DNA from: CALLPQ01 sp964392325
GTDB taxonomy: Bacteria > Pseudomonadota > Alphaproteobacteria > Caulobacterales > Parvularculaceae
DNA length: 64,000 nt
Assembly: GCA_964392325.1 (NCBI GenBank)
Contig: CAYMPJ010000006.1
Span: 62,001 to 126,000 of the forward strand
Direction of reading: 5' to 3'
The notes under the pieces are model-generated. The model saw nothing but the letters and a program-made list of their open reading frames with translations. It had not been told where the DNA came from and made no database searches. Positions 9,186 through 17,994 of this stretch are shown piece by piece. The translations under genes and the position numbers were made by a program. Each line of letters starts with the position of its first letter. Positions within the stretch are counted from its first letter, which is position 1.

Positions 9186-10346
9186 ATGTTGCGTAACAAG
9201 CGAACCCGAAACCAGATTTACACTATCGAAGCATCCCCTCAATTATCGTCAAATTTGTTATCATCAGGATTTTCATTGTCAAAATTAGTAACCCGCGCCT
9301 ATCCGATCAAACTTATAATCCTGGCTTCTATGGGGCTCTATCTGTCACTCTCAAGCTTAACCCCGCACGCAAGCAGCTTTGACGGGGAAGAACCCAAGCT
9401 AGAACAACCCGGCCCGCTGGAACTACGCGCCCTGGATTATATTCGCTTTCGCCGAGATATTGCAGAAATTGAAGCAAATGCATTGGATCGAGCAAGCGCG
9501 ACGAGGGATGCTCATAACCGCCTCGCAGCACATGAAAGCTGGACCCTCTCGTCAGGATGGATGGCTTATGCGGCTCTTGTCGCAGCCGATACACCTGCAT
9601 TTGCAGAAAGCTTAAAGGCAGAACTGCGCGGTGAAAATGATATCCCGGAAGGTAAGAAACAAAAAAAGAAGAAAAGGAAGTCTAAAAAAGCTAAAGGCTT
9701 GTCCGAAAACGAAATGGAGGAAGCGCGAAACCGGTTTTTGAGTAAATTATCGGCAGATCCGCGTTATCCGCGTCAGCTTGCCGGCGCGCATGAGGCTATC
9801 TCTGCTGTCATGGCGATTGCTCAGAGTGATCATTCCAGGGTCACCGCCTTGGGTGAAGAGTTTAAATCCAAGGCTTACTCACTGCAAAAAACCAGCTGGG
9901 GCAAAAAACGCCTACCCTCTAGCAAAACCAGAATAAGTGAAGCTGAATATTATGCCAATTCGCGCCCAGGTATTGGCATGCCGACTTTCGCAACAACCAG
10001 ATCTGATGGCGTCAAACAACCCGGCATACTGACATCTGACCATACCGAATGGACACCAAGTTGGGGGTATAAAACCTATAACACCATACAACATGCTGCA
10101 GGTTCTGAAGCAATCATGGACCGTATTTTAAACCTGGCCGCTCGCTATGCTGTGGGTTCGCTGAATAATCGCGTTGTCTCAGCTTATGCAAAAAACAATA
10201 AATCAGAACAATGCCTTGCAATTGTTCGCCTCACCTTGAACCAATGCATCGCAGCAACCCGCACCCCGTATGAAGAAGCATTCTGTCTTGGAGAACATGC
10301 CATCAAAGATGTTGGGGATTGCGTAAATTGGGTTGTAAAACGTTAA
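9186..10346 (+). CDS. secreted or membrane-anchored protein of unknown function
   Basis: I do not recognise this protein of about 386 residues. A hydrophobic segment near residues 40-62 (IKLIILASMGLYLSLSSL) suggests a signal peptide or anchor with an unusually long N-region. It is followed by a helical region, a strongly basic Lys-rich stretch at about residues 155-170 (KKQKKKKRKSKKAK), and a C-terminal part with several Cys (CLAIVRLTLNQC, FCLGEH, DVGDC) that may form disulfides. The chosen ATG follows GGAGA by five bases; an in-frame TTG at 9159 lacks such a site. The gene stands alone. Confidence 0.65.
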   Translation: MLRNKRTRNQIYTIEASPQLSSNLLSSGFSLSKLVTRAYPIKLIILASMGLYLSLSSLTPHASSFDGEEPKLEQPGPLELRALDYIRFRRDIAEIEANALDRASATRDAHNRLAAHESWTLSSGWMAYAALVAADTPAFAESLKAELRGENDIPEGKKQKKKKRKSKKAKGLSENEMEEARNRFLSKLSADPRYPRQLAGAHEAISAVMAIAQSDHSRVTALGEEFKSKAYSLQKTSWGKKRLPSSKTRISEAEYYANSRPGIGMPTFATTRSDGVKQPGILTSDHTEWTPSWGYKTYNTIQHAAGSEAIMDRILNLAARYAVGSLNNRVVSAYAKNNKSEQCLAIVRLTLNQCIAATRTPYEEAFCLGEHAIKDVGDCVNWVVKR

Positions 10347-10563
10347 ATAAAACCGAGTTGGCTACCCTCGGTTACAAAACGACCTTGGTTTGTAATCATG
10401 TAACGGCCCCCATACTTCACACTTGCAAGAAGACAGCTCACATCTTACTTAAAGCATAAGTAATGTGGCTTTTGTGAAAATATTCTCGCCGTGCAAAAGG
10501 ATTTGCACGCACCTCATTGCAAATATGTTCGCCAACAATATACTCTATGATAGCTATAACTAG

Positions 10564-10989
10564 ATGACAAAATTTGATGATATTATTGAAGATTTTGAAT
10601 TCCTGGATGACTGGGATGATCGATATAAATATGTGATCGATTTAGGGCGATCTTTGCCATCCTACCCGGAAGACAAGCGCAATGACGATTATAAAGTACG
10701 TGGTTGCGCAAGTCAGGTATGGCTTACACATTCGATTGATAATTCTAACGGAGAAAATATCATTACGTTATTGGCTGATAGCGACGCGCATATAGTGCGG
10801 GGTCTGGTTGCAATTTTACTTGCCCTCTATTCCGGCAAAAGCGCTAAAGATATCCTGACCCTTGACCCCGTAGAAGCCTTGAAGCCACTTGACCTAAATG
10901 ACCATCTAACCCCGCAACGCACTAACGGCTTTGCTTCAATGATAACCAAGGTGCGCGCGCTTGCAAAAGATTACAGCACCCCTCAATAA
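10564..10989 (+). CDS. sufE: SufE family cysteine desulfuration protein
   Basis: SufE accepts sulfur from the desulfurase SufS during Fe-S cluster assembly. The 141-residue protein keeps the family core: the YVIDLGRSLP region near residue 22, the sulfur-accepting Cys in VRGCASQVW (about residue 49), and the C-terminal helices with LNDHLTPQRTNGF. Size is normal. No other suf gene is adjacent, which is usual for alphaproteobacterial sufE. It converges with the DnaA-like gene; only 24 bases separate the stops. Confidence 0.93.
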   Translation: MTKFDDIIEDFEFLDDWDDRYKYVIDLGRSLPSYPEDKRNDDYKVRGCASQVWLTHSIDNSNGENIITLLADSDAHIVRGLVAILLALYSGKSAKDILTLDPVEALKPLDLNDHLTPQRTNGFASMITKVRALAKDYSTPQ

Positions 10990-11013
10990 AAATACATCTT
11001 TGCATCCATTACA

Positions 11014-11412
11014 CTATCCCGTATTTTTAATTTGTGATTTGTAATATGAACTTTCCGACAACCAGTTTCGATAGAGTTCCATAAGTTGGCGGTCATATTC
11101 CTTTTCCAGAAAAGTCATTTGCTTATCAAATAATGTAGAATCGCGGCGGTCTTCGACAATATGACATGCATGGCTAACTGTACTGCGATCGCGATTAAAT
11201 TCTTCAGAAAGTTGCGTTAAATTTAATTGACCCACAACGTGCGCAATATAGATCGAAACTTGCCGCGCCAGAGAGATATGTGCCTGAGAGCGCCCTGCAG
11301 CCAAAACCAAAGAAGGACTTACTTCGTATGCATCGCATACCAGATCGATTGCAGTTTTCGCAATGTGGCGCTGTGCAATTCTGGCTCTGTCCTGAACACT
11401 CATATGCATCAT
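11014..11412 (-). CDS. stand-alone DnaA domain IV-like DNA-binding protein
   Basis: This 132-residue protein corresponds to the C-terminal DNA-binding domain of the initiator DnaA without the AAA+ part. The sequences ARQVSIYIAHVV and LSEEFNRDRSTVSHAC parallel DnaA domain IV (the R-x-x-A-x-Y-L helix, and the signature in which DHSTV is commonly found). Such short proteins next to sufE are known to me from alphaproteobacteria, where they are annotated as helix-turn-helix proteins. DNA binding is likely; the target is unknown. Three nearby ATG codons (11412, 11409, 11403) are possible starts. Confidence 0.82.
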   Translation of the reverse strand: MMHMSVQDRARIAQRHIAKTAIDLVCDAYEVSPSLVLAAGRSQAHISLARQVSIYIAHVVGQLNLTQLSEEFNRDRSTVSHACHIVEDRRDSTLFDKQMTFLEKEYDRQLMELYRNWLSESSYYKSQIKNTG

Positions 11413-11954
11413 TCTTTTATGCCACCTCTTTGAAAACTAACGGCACGATTATTTGACACAAGCATAGATGCAATTGGTGAGGAGAGGATAAATTTTTATG
11501 AAAATTTTCAAGAATGAGAAAATATAGTTAATTCGCAAACTGAATATAAATTATAATTTTATATCGGGGTCTATACTCTATGCGTATAATTACTTGCGAT
11601 TAAAACCAGTGGCAGGAATCTTCAGGTTAAAACTGTTTAGTGTAATTATCTCGCATACAGTTAATATTGAAAGATTTACAAGAAAAATAACCGAGTAAAA
11701 AAGTACATGCAAGTCTTTGAAGATGTGCAGGTGTACTGCGCCGACCACATTATTCCCATGTTCAACAATAAATTTTCTCGATGGCGGCACAATAGAAGCC
11801 TTAAAGAATAACTCAAAGTCGGTTTCGGTAATTCTTGCCTTCGAGCTATATGAAGCGTGAAACGTGCAAAACTTCAAAAGTGTAAAAATAAAAAATCACC
11901 CAGATAGCTCCGAGCAATCCTGTTTTGCGCTTAAGTTAACAACAAAGGTCGCGC
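11413..11954. other. AT-rich intergenic stretch without a recognised gene
   Basis: This is about 540 AT-rich bases. A minus-strand frame of 95 codons (11590-11877) uses a TTG start and has no recognisable sequence; I rejected it. A perfect 12-base palindrome, TGAAAATTTTCA, lies at 11499. A nine-codon frame starting inside it at 11499 (ATG) is preceded by GAGGAGAGG, a strong ribosome-site look-alike, but so short a frame is unsupported. Confidence 0.45.
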
Positions 11955-13721
11955 TTATGCAAAGAATGACAGCACCAGCACCGCCAGCAATACGATAGCA
12001 GTCCACAGGGCCATAAAACCAACTGGCCAAGAACGTGCCATGCGCCCCTCGGGGCCATGAAGGGTATAGATATTCTGGGTTAAATCCTGAATACAGAATG
12101 TCAAAATAAACCACACGCCTCCCCAAATCGCGCCAACGGCCTTATTACCCCAAGAGATTAAATTACGCCCGGGCACGCGCCATACCCAATCAGTATCAAG
12201 ATTATCAGACGGAATTTCCGCTGGATACCATTTCATTTTAATCAGCACAGCAAATGCGAGTACCGCAAACAATAATAGCTGAAGCTGTTCAATGAAATGA
12301 TAGGGGGTATTGGGATTATATGCCTGAATTTGTTCTTGATTTGGCATCAATGCATATAATGGGTCTGGATATATACCAATAAAAATTGATAAGAATGCAG
12401 AAATACCCATGGCAATATACATGCCCACAGGAACTTTATCTTTTACGAATTTGCGATTGGGGTGATTGTGGGCGAAGAACGTAAAATAAGGGATTTTAAT
12501 GCCCGCATGCTCCAAAACACCGGCTGAGGCAAATAAGAGCACTAACCAGATCACAAAAATACCGGGAATATGTGCGGCCGCCGCGCCTTCAATGATCAGG
12601 CCCTTAGTTACGAAGCCGGCAGTAAACGGGAAGGCTGAAATCGAAAGCGCACCAACAATACATAGCGCCATAGTAAGGGGCATCTGCCGATAAAGACCGC
12701 CAAGTTCAGTCGCCTGCGATGTGCCGGTACGATAGACTGCAGCGCCCAAAGCCATGAATAGAAGACTCTCAAAAATAATATTGCTAAACGCATAACCGAC
12801 CGCTCCATTTAATGCAGCCGCAGAACCAACACCTATGCCAATCACCATAAATCCGACTTGGTTGTTGATAGAATAACACAACACTTTTCGCAGATCATTT
12901 TCAATCAAGGCAAAGAAAATCGGGAAGATCGTCATAACCGCGCCGATATAGACCAACTCATGGGTCCCGGCAAAACCACGGGCCAATGAGTAAACAGCAA
13001 GTTTTGTCGTAAAGACCGAAAGGACAATTGTGCCAGTCAATGTCGCTTTCGGGTAGCTATCTTGAACCCAGTTATGAATAAGAGGGAAGGCACTTTTGAT
13101 ACCAAAAGCGCCAAACAGGAATAGAGCAGATAATTTGATTGCCCCGGAGGAATCTCTTAATCCTATATCGTTAAAGGCAAGCGATTTGGTTTCCCAATAA
13201 TAAAGCGCAATGCCGCCAAGCAACAAAACGCCTGAGAGAATTTGCACACAAAGATAGCGCATTCCCGAGAGATATGTCGCACGGGTTCCAGGCACCCAAA
13301 TCAACAATACGGATGTGATTGCGGCAATTTCCCACCAGATAAATAATGTCAGAAAATCACCAGAGAGAACACCGCCCAAGCAAGCGGCAGGATAGCTAAG
13401 ATTAGCAAAATTTTGCGCACGATCTTCTTTCTCATGCCATCCATAAAACAAGTTGAGCGCTATCGCGATATGAAAGACGACGCCAAAAATGCGAGACAAT
13501 TGGTCAATACGAAGTGTTACCAATGTATGCCCGAACAGTTCAATCTCTCCGGTATTTGTCAGGCCAAGATTGAAAAACTGGTAAGCACTGGCGGCAACAA
13601 AGAAAAGGGCCACAATTTTCCTGAAAGCGGGAGGCATTTGTACCGCAAGGAAAGCACCAATAGTTAAAATAACCGCTGGATTGATTATAAGAACTGACAG
13701 AAGATTACTCACGCTCGTCAT
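11955..13721 (-). CDS. Mrp-type antiporter D-like (NuoL/M/N family) subunit, third copy
   Basis: This 588-residue polytopic membrane protein belongs to the proton-translocating NuoL/MrpA/MrpD family. The conserved helix with the channel glutamate (FIWWEIAAITSVLLIW, about residue 130) and the lysine/histidine helix (GIKSAFPLIHNWVQDSYPKA, about 205-225) are present, as is the following TTKLAVYSL lysine. It differs from the other two D copies in replacing the usual LP in HxWLPxA with VQ, and it has a longer C-terminal region (about residues 470-588) with two more hydrophobic segments. It is the last gene of the operon. Its start overlaps the end of the 94-residue membrane protein gene, implying coupled translation. 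Confidence 0.92.
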   Translation of the reverse strand: MTSVSNLLSVLIINPAVILTIGAFLAVQMPPAFRKIVALFFVAASAYQFFNLGLTNTGEIELFGHTLVTLRIDQLSRIFGVVFHIAIALNLFYGWHEKEDRAQNFANLSYPAACLGGVLSGDFLTLFIWWEIAAITSVLLIWVPGTRATYLSGMRYLCVQILSGVLLLGGIALYYWETKSLAFNDIGLRDSSGAIKLSALFLFGAFGIKSAFPLIHNWVQDSYPKATLTGTIVLSVFTTKLAVYSLARGFAGTHELVYIGAVMTIFPIFFALIENDLRKVLCYSINNQVGFMVIGIGVGSAAALNGAVGYAFSNIIFESLLFMALGAAVYRTGTSQATELGGLYRQMPLTMALCIVGALSISAFPFTAGFVTKGLIIEGAAAAHIPGIFVIWLVLLFASAGVLEHAGIKIPYFTFFAHNHPNRKFVKDKVPVGMYIAMGISAFLSIFIGIYPDPLYALMPNQEQIQAYNPNTPYHFIEQLQLLLFAVLAFAVLIKMKWYPAEIPSDNLDTDWVWRVPGRNLISWGNKAVGAIWGGVWFILTFCIQDLTQNIYTLHGPEGRMARSWPVGFMALWTAIVLLAVLVLSFFA

Positions 13722-13989
13722 AATATCCCTTTTTGCGGCTGACCAGTTTACGCAAATGCTGTCCTACTAGAACGATGAACATAAAAGAAGCAAATCCCCA
13801 AACAGCAAAAAAGATGGGAAATTTCTCAACTGAAAAATGCGGATGTGGGTTATGCCAATCACCGACGAAACCCGCGAGTGCTGAAAACACACAAGCAACG
13901 CCCAAAATGATTAGAAAGATACGGATAAAGCCGGGTTTTTCTGCCCAACCTTTATCATCATCATTTGCATGCTCAGCCATTTGAGTCAC
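13705..13989 (-). CDS. small two-helix membrane protein in the Mrp operon
   Basis: I do not recognise a named family. The product (94 residues from GTG at 13989, or 91 from ATG at 13980) has a polar N-terminus, two hydrophobic segments (about 23-43 and 57-77) and a basic tail. It overlaps the methyltransferase gene by four bases on one side and the last D subunit gene by 17 on the other, so it is translated as part of the operon. A small accessory subunit or assembly factor of the antiporter is plausible but inferred from position only. Confidence 0.72.
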   Translation of the reverse strand: MTQMAEHANDDDKGWAEKPGFIRIFLIILGVACVFSALAGFVGDWHNPHPHFSVEKFPIFFAVWGFASFMFIVLVGQHLRKLVSRKKGYYDERE

Positions 13990-14972
13990 CGTTTCTTTTT
14001 TGCAATTGCAATAACGCTATCATACTTAAAACTTTTGGGCGCAAATGCCGTTATCCCCAAAAACCCCCAATAATAAAGCCATCCCAGATTTTTTGGAGAC
14101 CACTTAATGGCTCTCTTTGCACGGTAAAAGTCCACAATTGGTTTGTTAAAATTGATCCATTTTGGATGCATCTGCCGATAATAATAAGCATACTTTATCT
14201 GTGAAACTTCAAGCCCGGCAAGCTCAAGGGTTGTGCGCAAGCTCTCTTCGTTGAAAAAATTCAAATGGCGCGGGACATCAAGATGCGGCCAAGCGAGTTT
14301 AGAAAATTTAAAATCAGCACACGCAATGTTTGGCACCTCAACATAAGTAAATCCATCATCGCTTAGAAATTCATTTACGGAGCGCAGCGCCGCAACCGGA
14401 TCTGTGCAGTGCTCAAGAACATGGCTTAATAATACACCATCGAACTTTTCGCCCCTCAAGGCTTCAGGTGGATTTTCTGCGGTGCCGTCATAAACTTCAA
14501 GCTCAAACCCCGGCTGCCTGGATTTAGAGTTTGGGTCAGGTTCAATACCAATGCACTCATGTCCGGCACGGCTAAGCGGTATGAGCTTATCAGCATGCCC
14601 GCATCCTATCTCTAATACGCGAGCGGGCTCCTTGCCAAGGTTATCACTAATAAAATCAATTGTATTTTGAATTCCCTTATCGAAAGGAGCGGCTATTTTT
14701 GCGACAAGTTTTTGAAAAAATGAATATTCAATTTGCGCAACATTGAGACGGCTCGTTCGCGTATAATAATTATCAATCTGATAATGATCCGCAAGCACTT
14801 CATCATCGGGATTTGGCAAAACTTTCCCAAAATGGTCTCTGTCACACCAGTAGGCTTTGAAATGATCCTCTGATTCAGGTTTTTGCCAATCGCCGGGGAT
14901 ATCAAGCCAAGGCGACATCCCTTGATTGCATAAAATGCACTGATGATCATCCATGACAGCTTCCATCGTCAC
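13986..14972 (-). CDS. class I SAM-dependent methyltransferase in the Mrp operon
   Basis: This 328-residue protein has an N-terminal pair CILC near residue 11 and a further Cys at about 44. The Rossmann methyltransferase domain follows: motif I VLEIGCGHADKLIPLS (about residue 117), then FDGVLLSHVLEHCTDP. Methyltransferases of this type often act on sugars or small molecules, but the substrate is not evident. It starts with a GTG overlapping the stop of the D subunit gene (GTGA); ATG codons at 14966 and 14954 are alternatives. Its place inside an antiporter operon is unexpected. No membrane segment is clear, though the C-terminus is aromatic-rich (WLYYWGFLGITAFAP) and may touch the membrane. 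Confidence 0.88.
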   Translation of the reverse strand: MTMEAVMDDHQCILCNQGMSPWLDIPGDWQKPESEDHFKAYWCDRDHFGKVLPNPDDEVLADHYQIDNYYTRTSRLNVAQIEYSFFQKLVAKIAAPFDKGIQNTIDFISDNLGKEPARVLEIGCGHADKLIPLSRAGHECIGIEPDPNSKSRQPGFELEVYDGTAENPPEALRGEKFDGVLLSHVLEHCTDPVAALRSVNEFLSDDGFTYVEVPNIACADFKFSKLAWPHLDVPRHLNFFNEESLRTTLELAGLEVSQIKYAYYYRQMHPKWINFNKPIVDFYRAKRAIKWSPKNLGWLYYWGFLGITAFAPKSFKYDSVIAIAKKKR

Positions 14973-16483
14973 TGAGCACCTCCAAGTAGCGGCGAAAGAT
15001 AATCATAAAGTCCGCCGGCCATAAAAAACAGCAAAAGCGCACCGGTAGCGGTTATAATCGGCGGAACAAGACACCAGAACGGTGCCTCTTTTAGCTGCCC
15101 CCATTGAATAAGGGCACCCTTTGCACCTTTGGGTTTGGTAGTAGTGTCATCAGCTTCCAGTAAAAAAGCTTGGACCGGTATCGACAGGAGATAAATAACA
15201 TTAAAGATGGAGGAAATCATCAGTACAACAATAATAGCAATTTGACCCGCGTCCGCAGCACCAACCATCAAGAAAAATTTTGGCCAGGACCCGCCTAAGG
15301 GCGGCAAGCCGATAATTGACATCGCCCCTAAAAAGAAAACCCCAAAAGTTATTGGCATAACACGCCCAAGGCCGCGCATTTCAGAAATATGCTGTTTGTG
15401 GGTTGCCACATAAATTGCACCCGCGCACATAAACAGGGTCATTTTTCCAAGAGCGTGCATCGCTATTTGCATGGCTCCGCCCATTATACCCATTTGCGTC
15501 GCTAGCATCGCGCCCAATGTAACATATGAGAGCTGACTAACAGTTGAATAAGCAAGACGCGCCTTTAAATTATCCTTATTCATCGCAATCATGGAAGAGA
15601 GCAAAATTGAAATTGCTGCCAACCAGATGAACGGGACCGAAGCTCCGGTATCTCGCAATAGATCAATTCCGAATATATAGATAACAATCTTTAGTACCGA
15701 AAATACGCCGGCTTTCACCACCGCCACAGCATGAAGGAATGCGGAAACCGGCGTTGGCGCAACCATCGCGTTGGGAAGCCATGGATGAATTGGCATTAAT
15801 GCAGCCTTACCAATACCAAAGGCATATAATCCCAATAAAACAGGTAGAATTGGCCCCACTTCATCAACATGGCTTGCTAAAATACCGCCAAGTGTGAAAT
15901 CCCCTCCCCCTGTAATCGCATATGTCCAGGCAATGGCGGGCAACAACAACCCTATCGATGTTCCCATTAAAATCCCGATATATATCCGGCCACCCCGTTG
16001 CGCAGCATCATTCCCCTTGTGCGTGACCAGCGGAAAGGTGGAGAGCGTCAAGACTTCATAAAAGATAAATAGGGTAAAAAGATTTCCGGCAAAAGCGATG
16101 CCCATAGCCGAAGAAATGGCAATGGCAAAAGACATATAAAACCGTGTTTGATTTTTCTCATTGGTCCCGCGCATATAGCCAATGGAATAGAGCGAGTTAA
16201 CAATCCACAGCCCGCTCGCTATGAGAGCGAATAAAGCTCCCAAAGGTTCAACGCGAAATTCAATATTCAAGCCATCTATGACATTAATGAGCAGATAGTG
16301 CGGACTCTCACCATTCCCAACGGCAGTAAATATTGTCAGCACAAGCAGCAAAAGCACGCCGCCCACGATCAAAGTGGCACCCTCACGCAAATTAGGTGAT
16401 TTACCTAATAGCCAAATGGCAAAAAAGCCCATGACTGGCACCAGAAGCGTTAGGGCAATTGCAAGATCAGGAGAAATAGGCAA
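14969..16483 (-). CDS. mnhD: Mrp-type antiporter D subunit, second copy
   Basis: This 504-residue NuoL/M/N-family membrane protein has about 14 hydrophobic segments. Conserved sites visible are the glutamate helix FIFYEVLTLSTFPLV (about residue 140) and the ALMPIHPWLPNAMVAPTPVS segment (about 228-248), with the KAGVF lysine following. These residues carry protons across the membrane in family members. Together with the other D copies, E, F, G, B and C, it should form the Mrp/Mnh antiporter. Only two bases separate it from the upstream D gene. Confidence 0.93.
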   Translation of the reverse strand: MPISPDLAIALTLLVPVMGFFAIWLLGKSPNLREGATLIVGGVLLLLVLTIFTAVGNGESPHYLLINVIDGLNIEFRVEPLGALFALIASGLWIVNSLYSIGYMRGTNEKNQTRFYMSFAIAISSAMGIAFAGNLFTLFIFYEVLTLSTFPLVTHKGNDAAQRGGRIYIGILMGTSIGLLLPAIAWTYAITGGGDFTLGGILASHVDEVGPILPVLLGLYAFGIGKAALMPIHPWLPNAMVAPTPVSAFLHAVAVVKAGVFSVLKIVIYIFGIDLLRDTGASVPFIWLAAISILLSSMIAMNKDNLKARLAYSTVSQLSYVTLGAMLATQMGIMGGAMQIAMHALGKMTLFMCAGAIYVATHKQHISEMRGLGRVMPITFGVFFLGAMSIIGLPPLGGSWPKFFLMVGAADAGQIAIIVVLMISSIFNVIYLLSIPVQAFLLEADDTTTKPKGAKGALIQWGQLKEAPFWCLVPPIITATGALLLFFMAGGLYDYLSPLLGGAQ

Positions 16484-16485
16484 GT

Positions 16486-17994
16486 TTAAAGCGCTCCCCT
16501 CGCAATTAAATTAAAAGCTTCAGCTGCACCGCGCGCAATATCAACTGTAAGATCGGTTTGCAAACCAAAATAAATATTGGCAATCACCACTAACCACATT
16601 GGAATCATCATCGTAAGCGGCACCTCTTTAACCGCCGGCAAAACCTCACCTTCTGGCTGCCTTAGCATCACCTCAATGATACGCCCCATATAGACAACCG
16701 CAATTAACGAACTAGCGACGATCAAGAAAGAGGCAACCCATTGTCCTAACTCGAATGTTGCCTGTAGCAGCATCCACTTAGAAACAAAGCCTGTAGTCAA
16801 GGGAACACCCACCAGCGACAAACCTGCAATTATAAAAGCTGCGCTGGTCCACGGCATGCGCCGCGCTAAACCACTAAAATGATGTATGCGATGCCCACCA
16901 AGGCGCAAGACCACGCAGCCAACCGCCATGAAAAGTGCAGCCTTCATCAGGGCATGGTTGAACATGTGAACCATGGTTGCTGCCAAACCTGTTTCGGTAC
17001 CAAGCGATAAGCCTAATAACATATACCCGATTTGCGCAACTGATGAATACGCCAACATGCGTTTCACATCTTCTTGAAACACAGCCACAAGAGATGCGAT
17101 AAACATCCCCGCAACGGCCAAGGGGAGAATAACGTAATTTAACACTGCATAGAGTGATGAAAAGTCAACTCCGTAAGCAGCATGAAAAATAGAATAGAAA
17201 AACCGGATCAAAACATAGACGGCAACTTTAGTTGCAGTCGCCGCCAAAAAAGCGGAGACAGCTGAAGGAGCGTATGTGTACGCGTTCGGGAGCCATAAAT
17301 GCAGCGGGAACATGGCTAACTTTAAGCCCATACCCACAAAAATAAACGCAAACCCTGATTGCACCATTCGGTTATCGAGAATGCTCAATTTGGCCTGAAT
17401 ATCGGCCATATTAAGTGTGCCGGTAGCCTGGTAGAGAAGCCCGAGACCAATCACAAAAAAGGTGGCCCCGATTGTTCCCATTACAAGATAGTTAAAAGCA
17501 GCTGTTAGGGCCCTGCGATCGCGGCGCGCGCCCAGCGCCACAAGTGCGTAAGTAGAAAGGGAAGAAATTTCCAAAAATACGAAGACGTTGAAAGCATCTC
17601 CCGTAATCGTAACCCCCAACAGCCCCGTCATACAAAGCAATAGCGCTGCAAAAAAGGCCGGGCTCTGACGTTCATCAATCTCGGACATAATGGAGTTATA
17701 AGAATAGGGAAAAACGATCGCGCCAATTCCCGAAACCAGAAACAATAAAAGGCTATTTGCAAGATCGATCCGATATTCAATACCAAGAGGCGGCGCCCAG
17801 CCACCGAGCGCATAGGAAATTGGTCCACTTACATAAACCTGATAGAGCAAACTCGCGCAGAAGAAGAATACTAACCAGGAAACTAATGTTGCAAATATCC
17901 AGGCGGGTCGACCTTTAGGTAGTAAAATCGTAATAGGTGCCAGCAAAAGCGGTACAATAATTGGTAAAGCAGGGAGCTGCGCTATAAAATTCAT
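16486..17994 (-). CDS. mnhD: Mrp-type antiporter D subunit, first copy
   Basis: This 502-residue protein is the most canonical MrpD/MnhD of the three. It shows FVFLEISSLSTYALVALGAR (glutamate helix, about residue 137) and LAMFPLHLWLPNAYTYAPSA followed by ATKVAVYVLIRFF. About 14 transmembrane segments are predicted by eye. It overlaps the mnhC stop by four bases (ATGA-type junction), the usual C-D order in Mrp operons. All expected charged residues of the channel are in place. Confidence 0.95.
   Translation of the reverse strand: MNFIAQLPALPIIVPLLLAPITILLPKGRPAWIFATLVSWLVFFFCASLLYQVYVSGPISYALGGWAPPLGIEYRIDLANSLLLFLVSGIGAIVFPYSYNSIMSEIDERQSPAFFAALLLCMTGLLGVTITGDAFNVFVFLEISSLSTYALVALGARRDRRALTAAFNYLVMGTIGATFFVIGLGLLYQATGTLNMADIQAKLSILDNRMVQSGFAFIFVGMGLKLAMFPLHLWLPNAYTYAPSAVSAFLAATATKVAVYVLIRFFYSIFHAAYGVDFSSLYAVLNYVILPLAVAGMFIASLVAVFQEDVKRMLAYSSVAQIGYMLLGLSLGTETGLAATMVHMFNHALMKAALFMAVGCVVLRLGGHRIHHFSGLARRMPWTSAAFIIAGLSLVGVPLTTGFVSKWMLLQATFELGQWVASFLIVASSLIAVVYMGRIIEVMLRQPEGEVLPAVKEVPLTMMIPMWLVVIANIYFGLQTDLTVDIARGAAEAFNLIARGAL

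Noticed and set aside
10348..10378. Inverted repeat AACCGAG / CTCGGTT after the Lys-rich secreted protein gene
   Set aside because: No T run on the plus strand; the T-rich side is on the minus strand, where no gene ends.
11590..11877. 95-codon minus-strand frame
   Set aside because: TTG start, no ribosome site, AT-rich sequence without recognisable domain.
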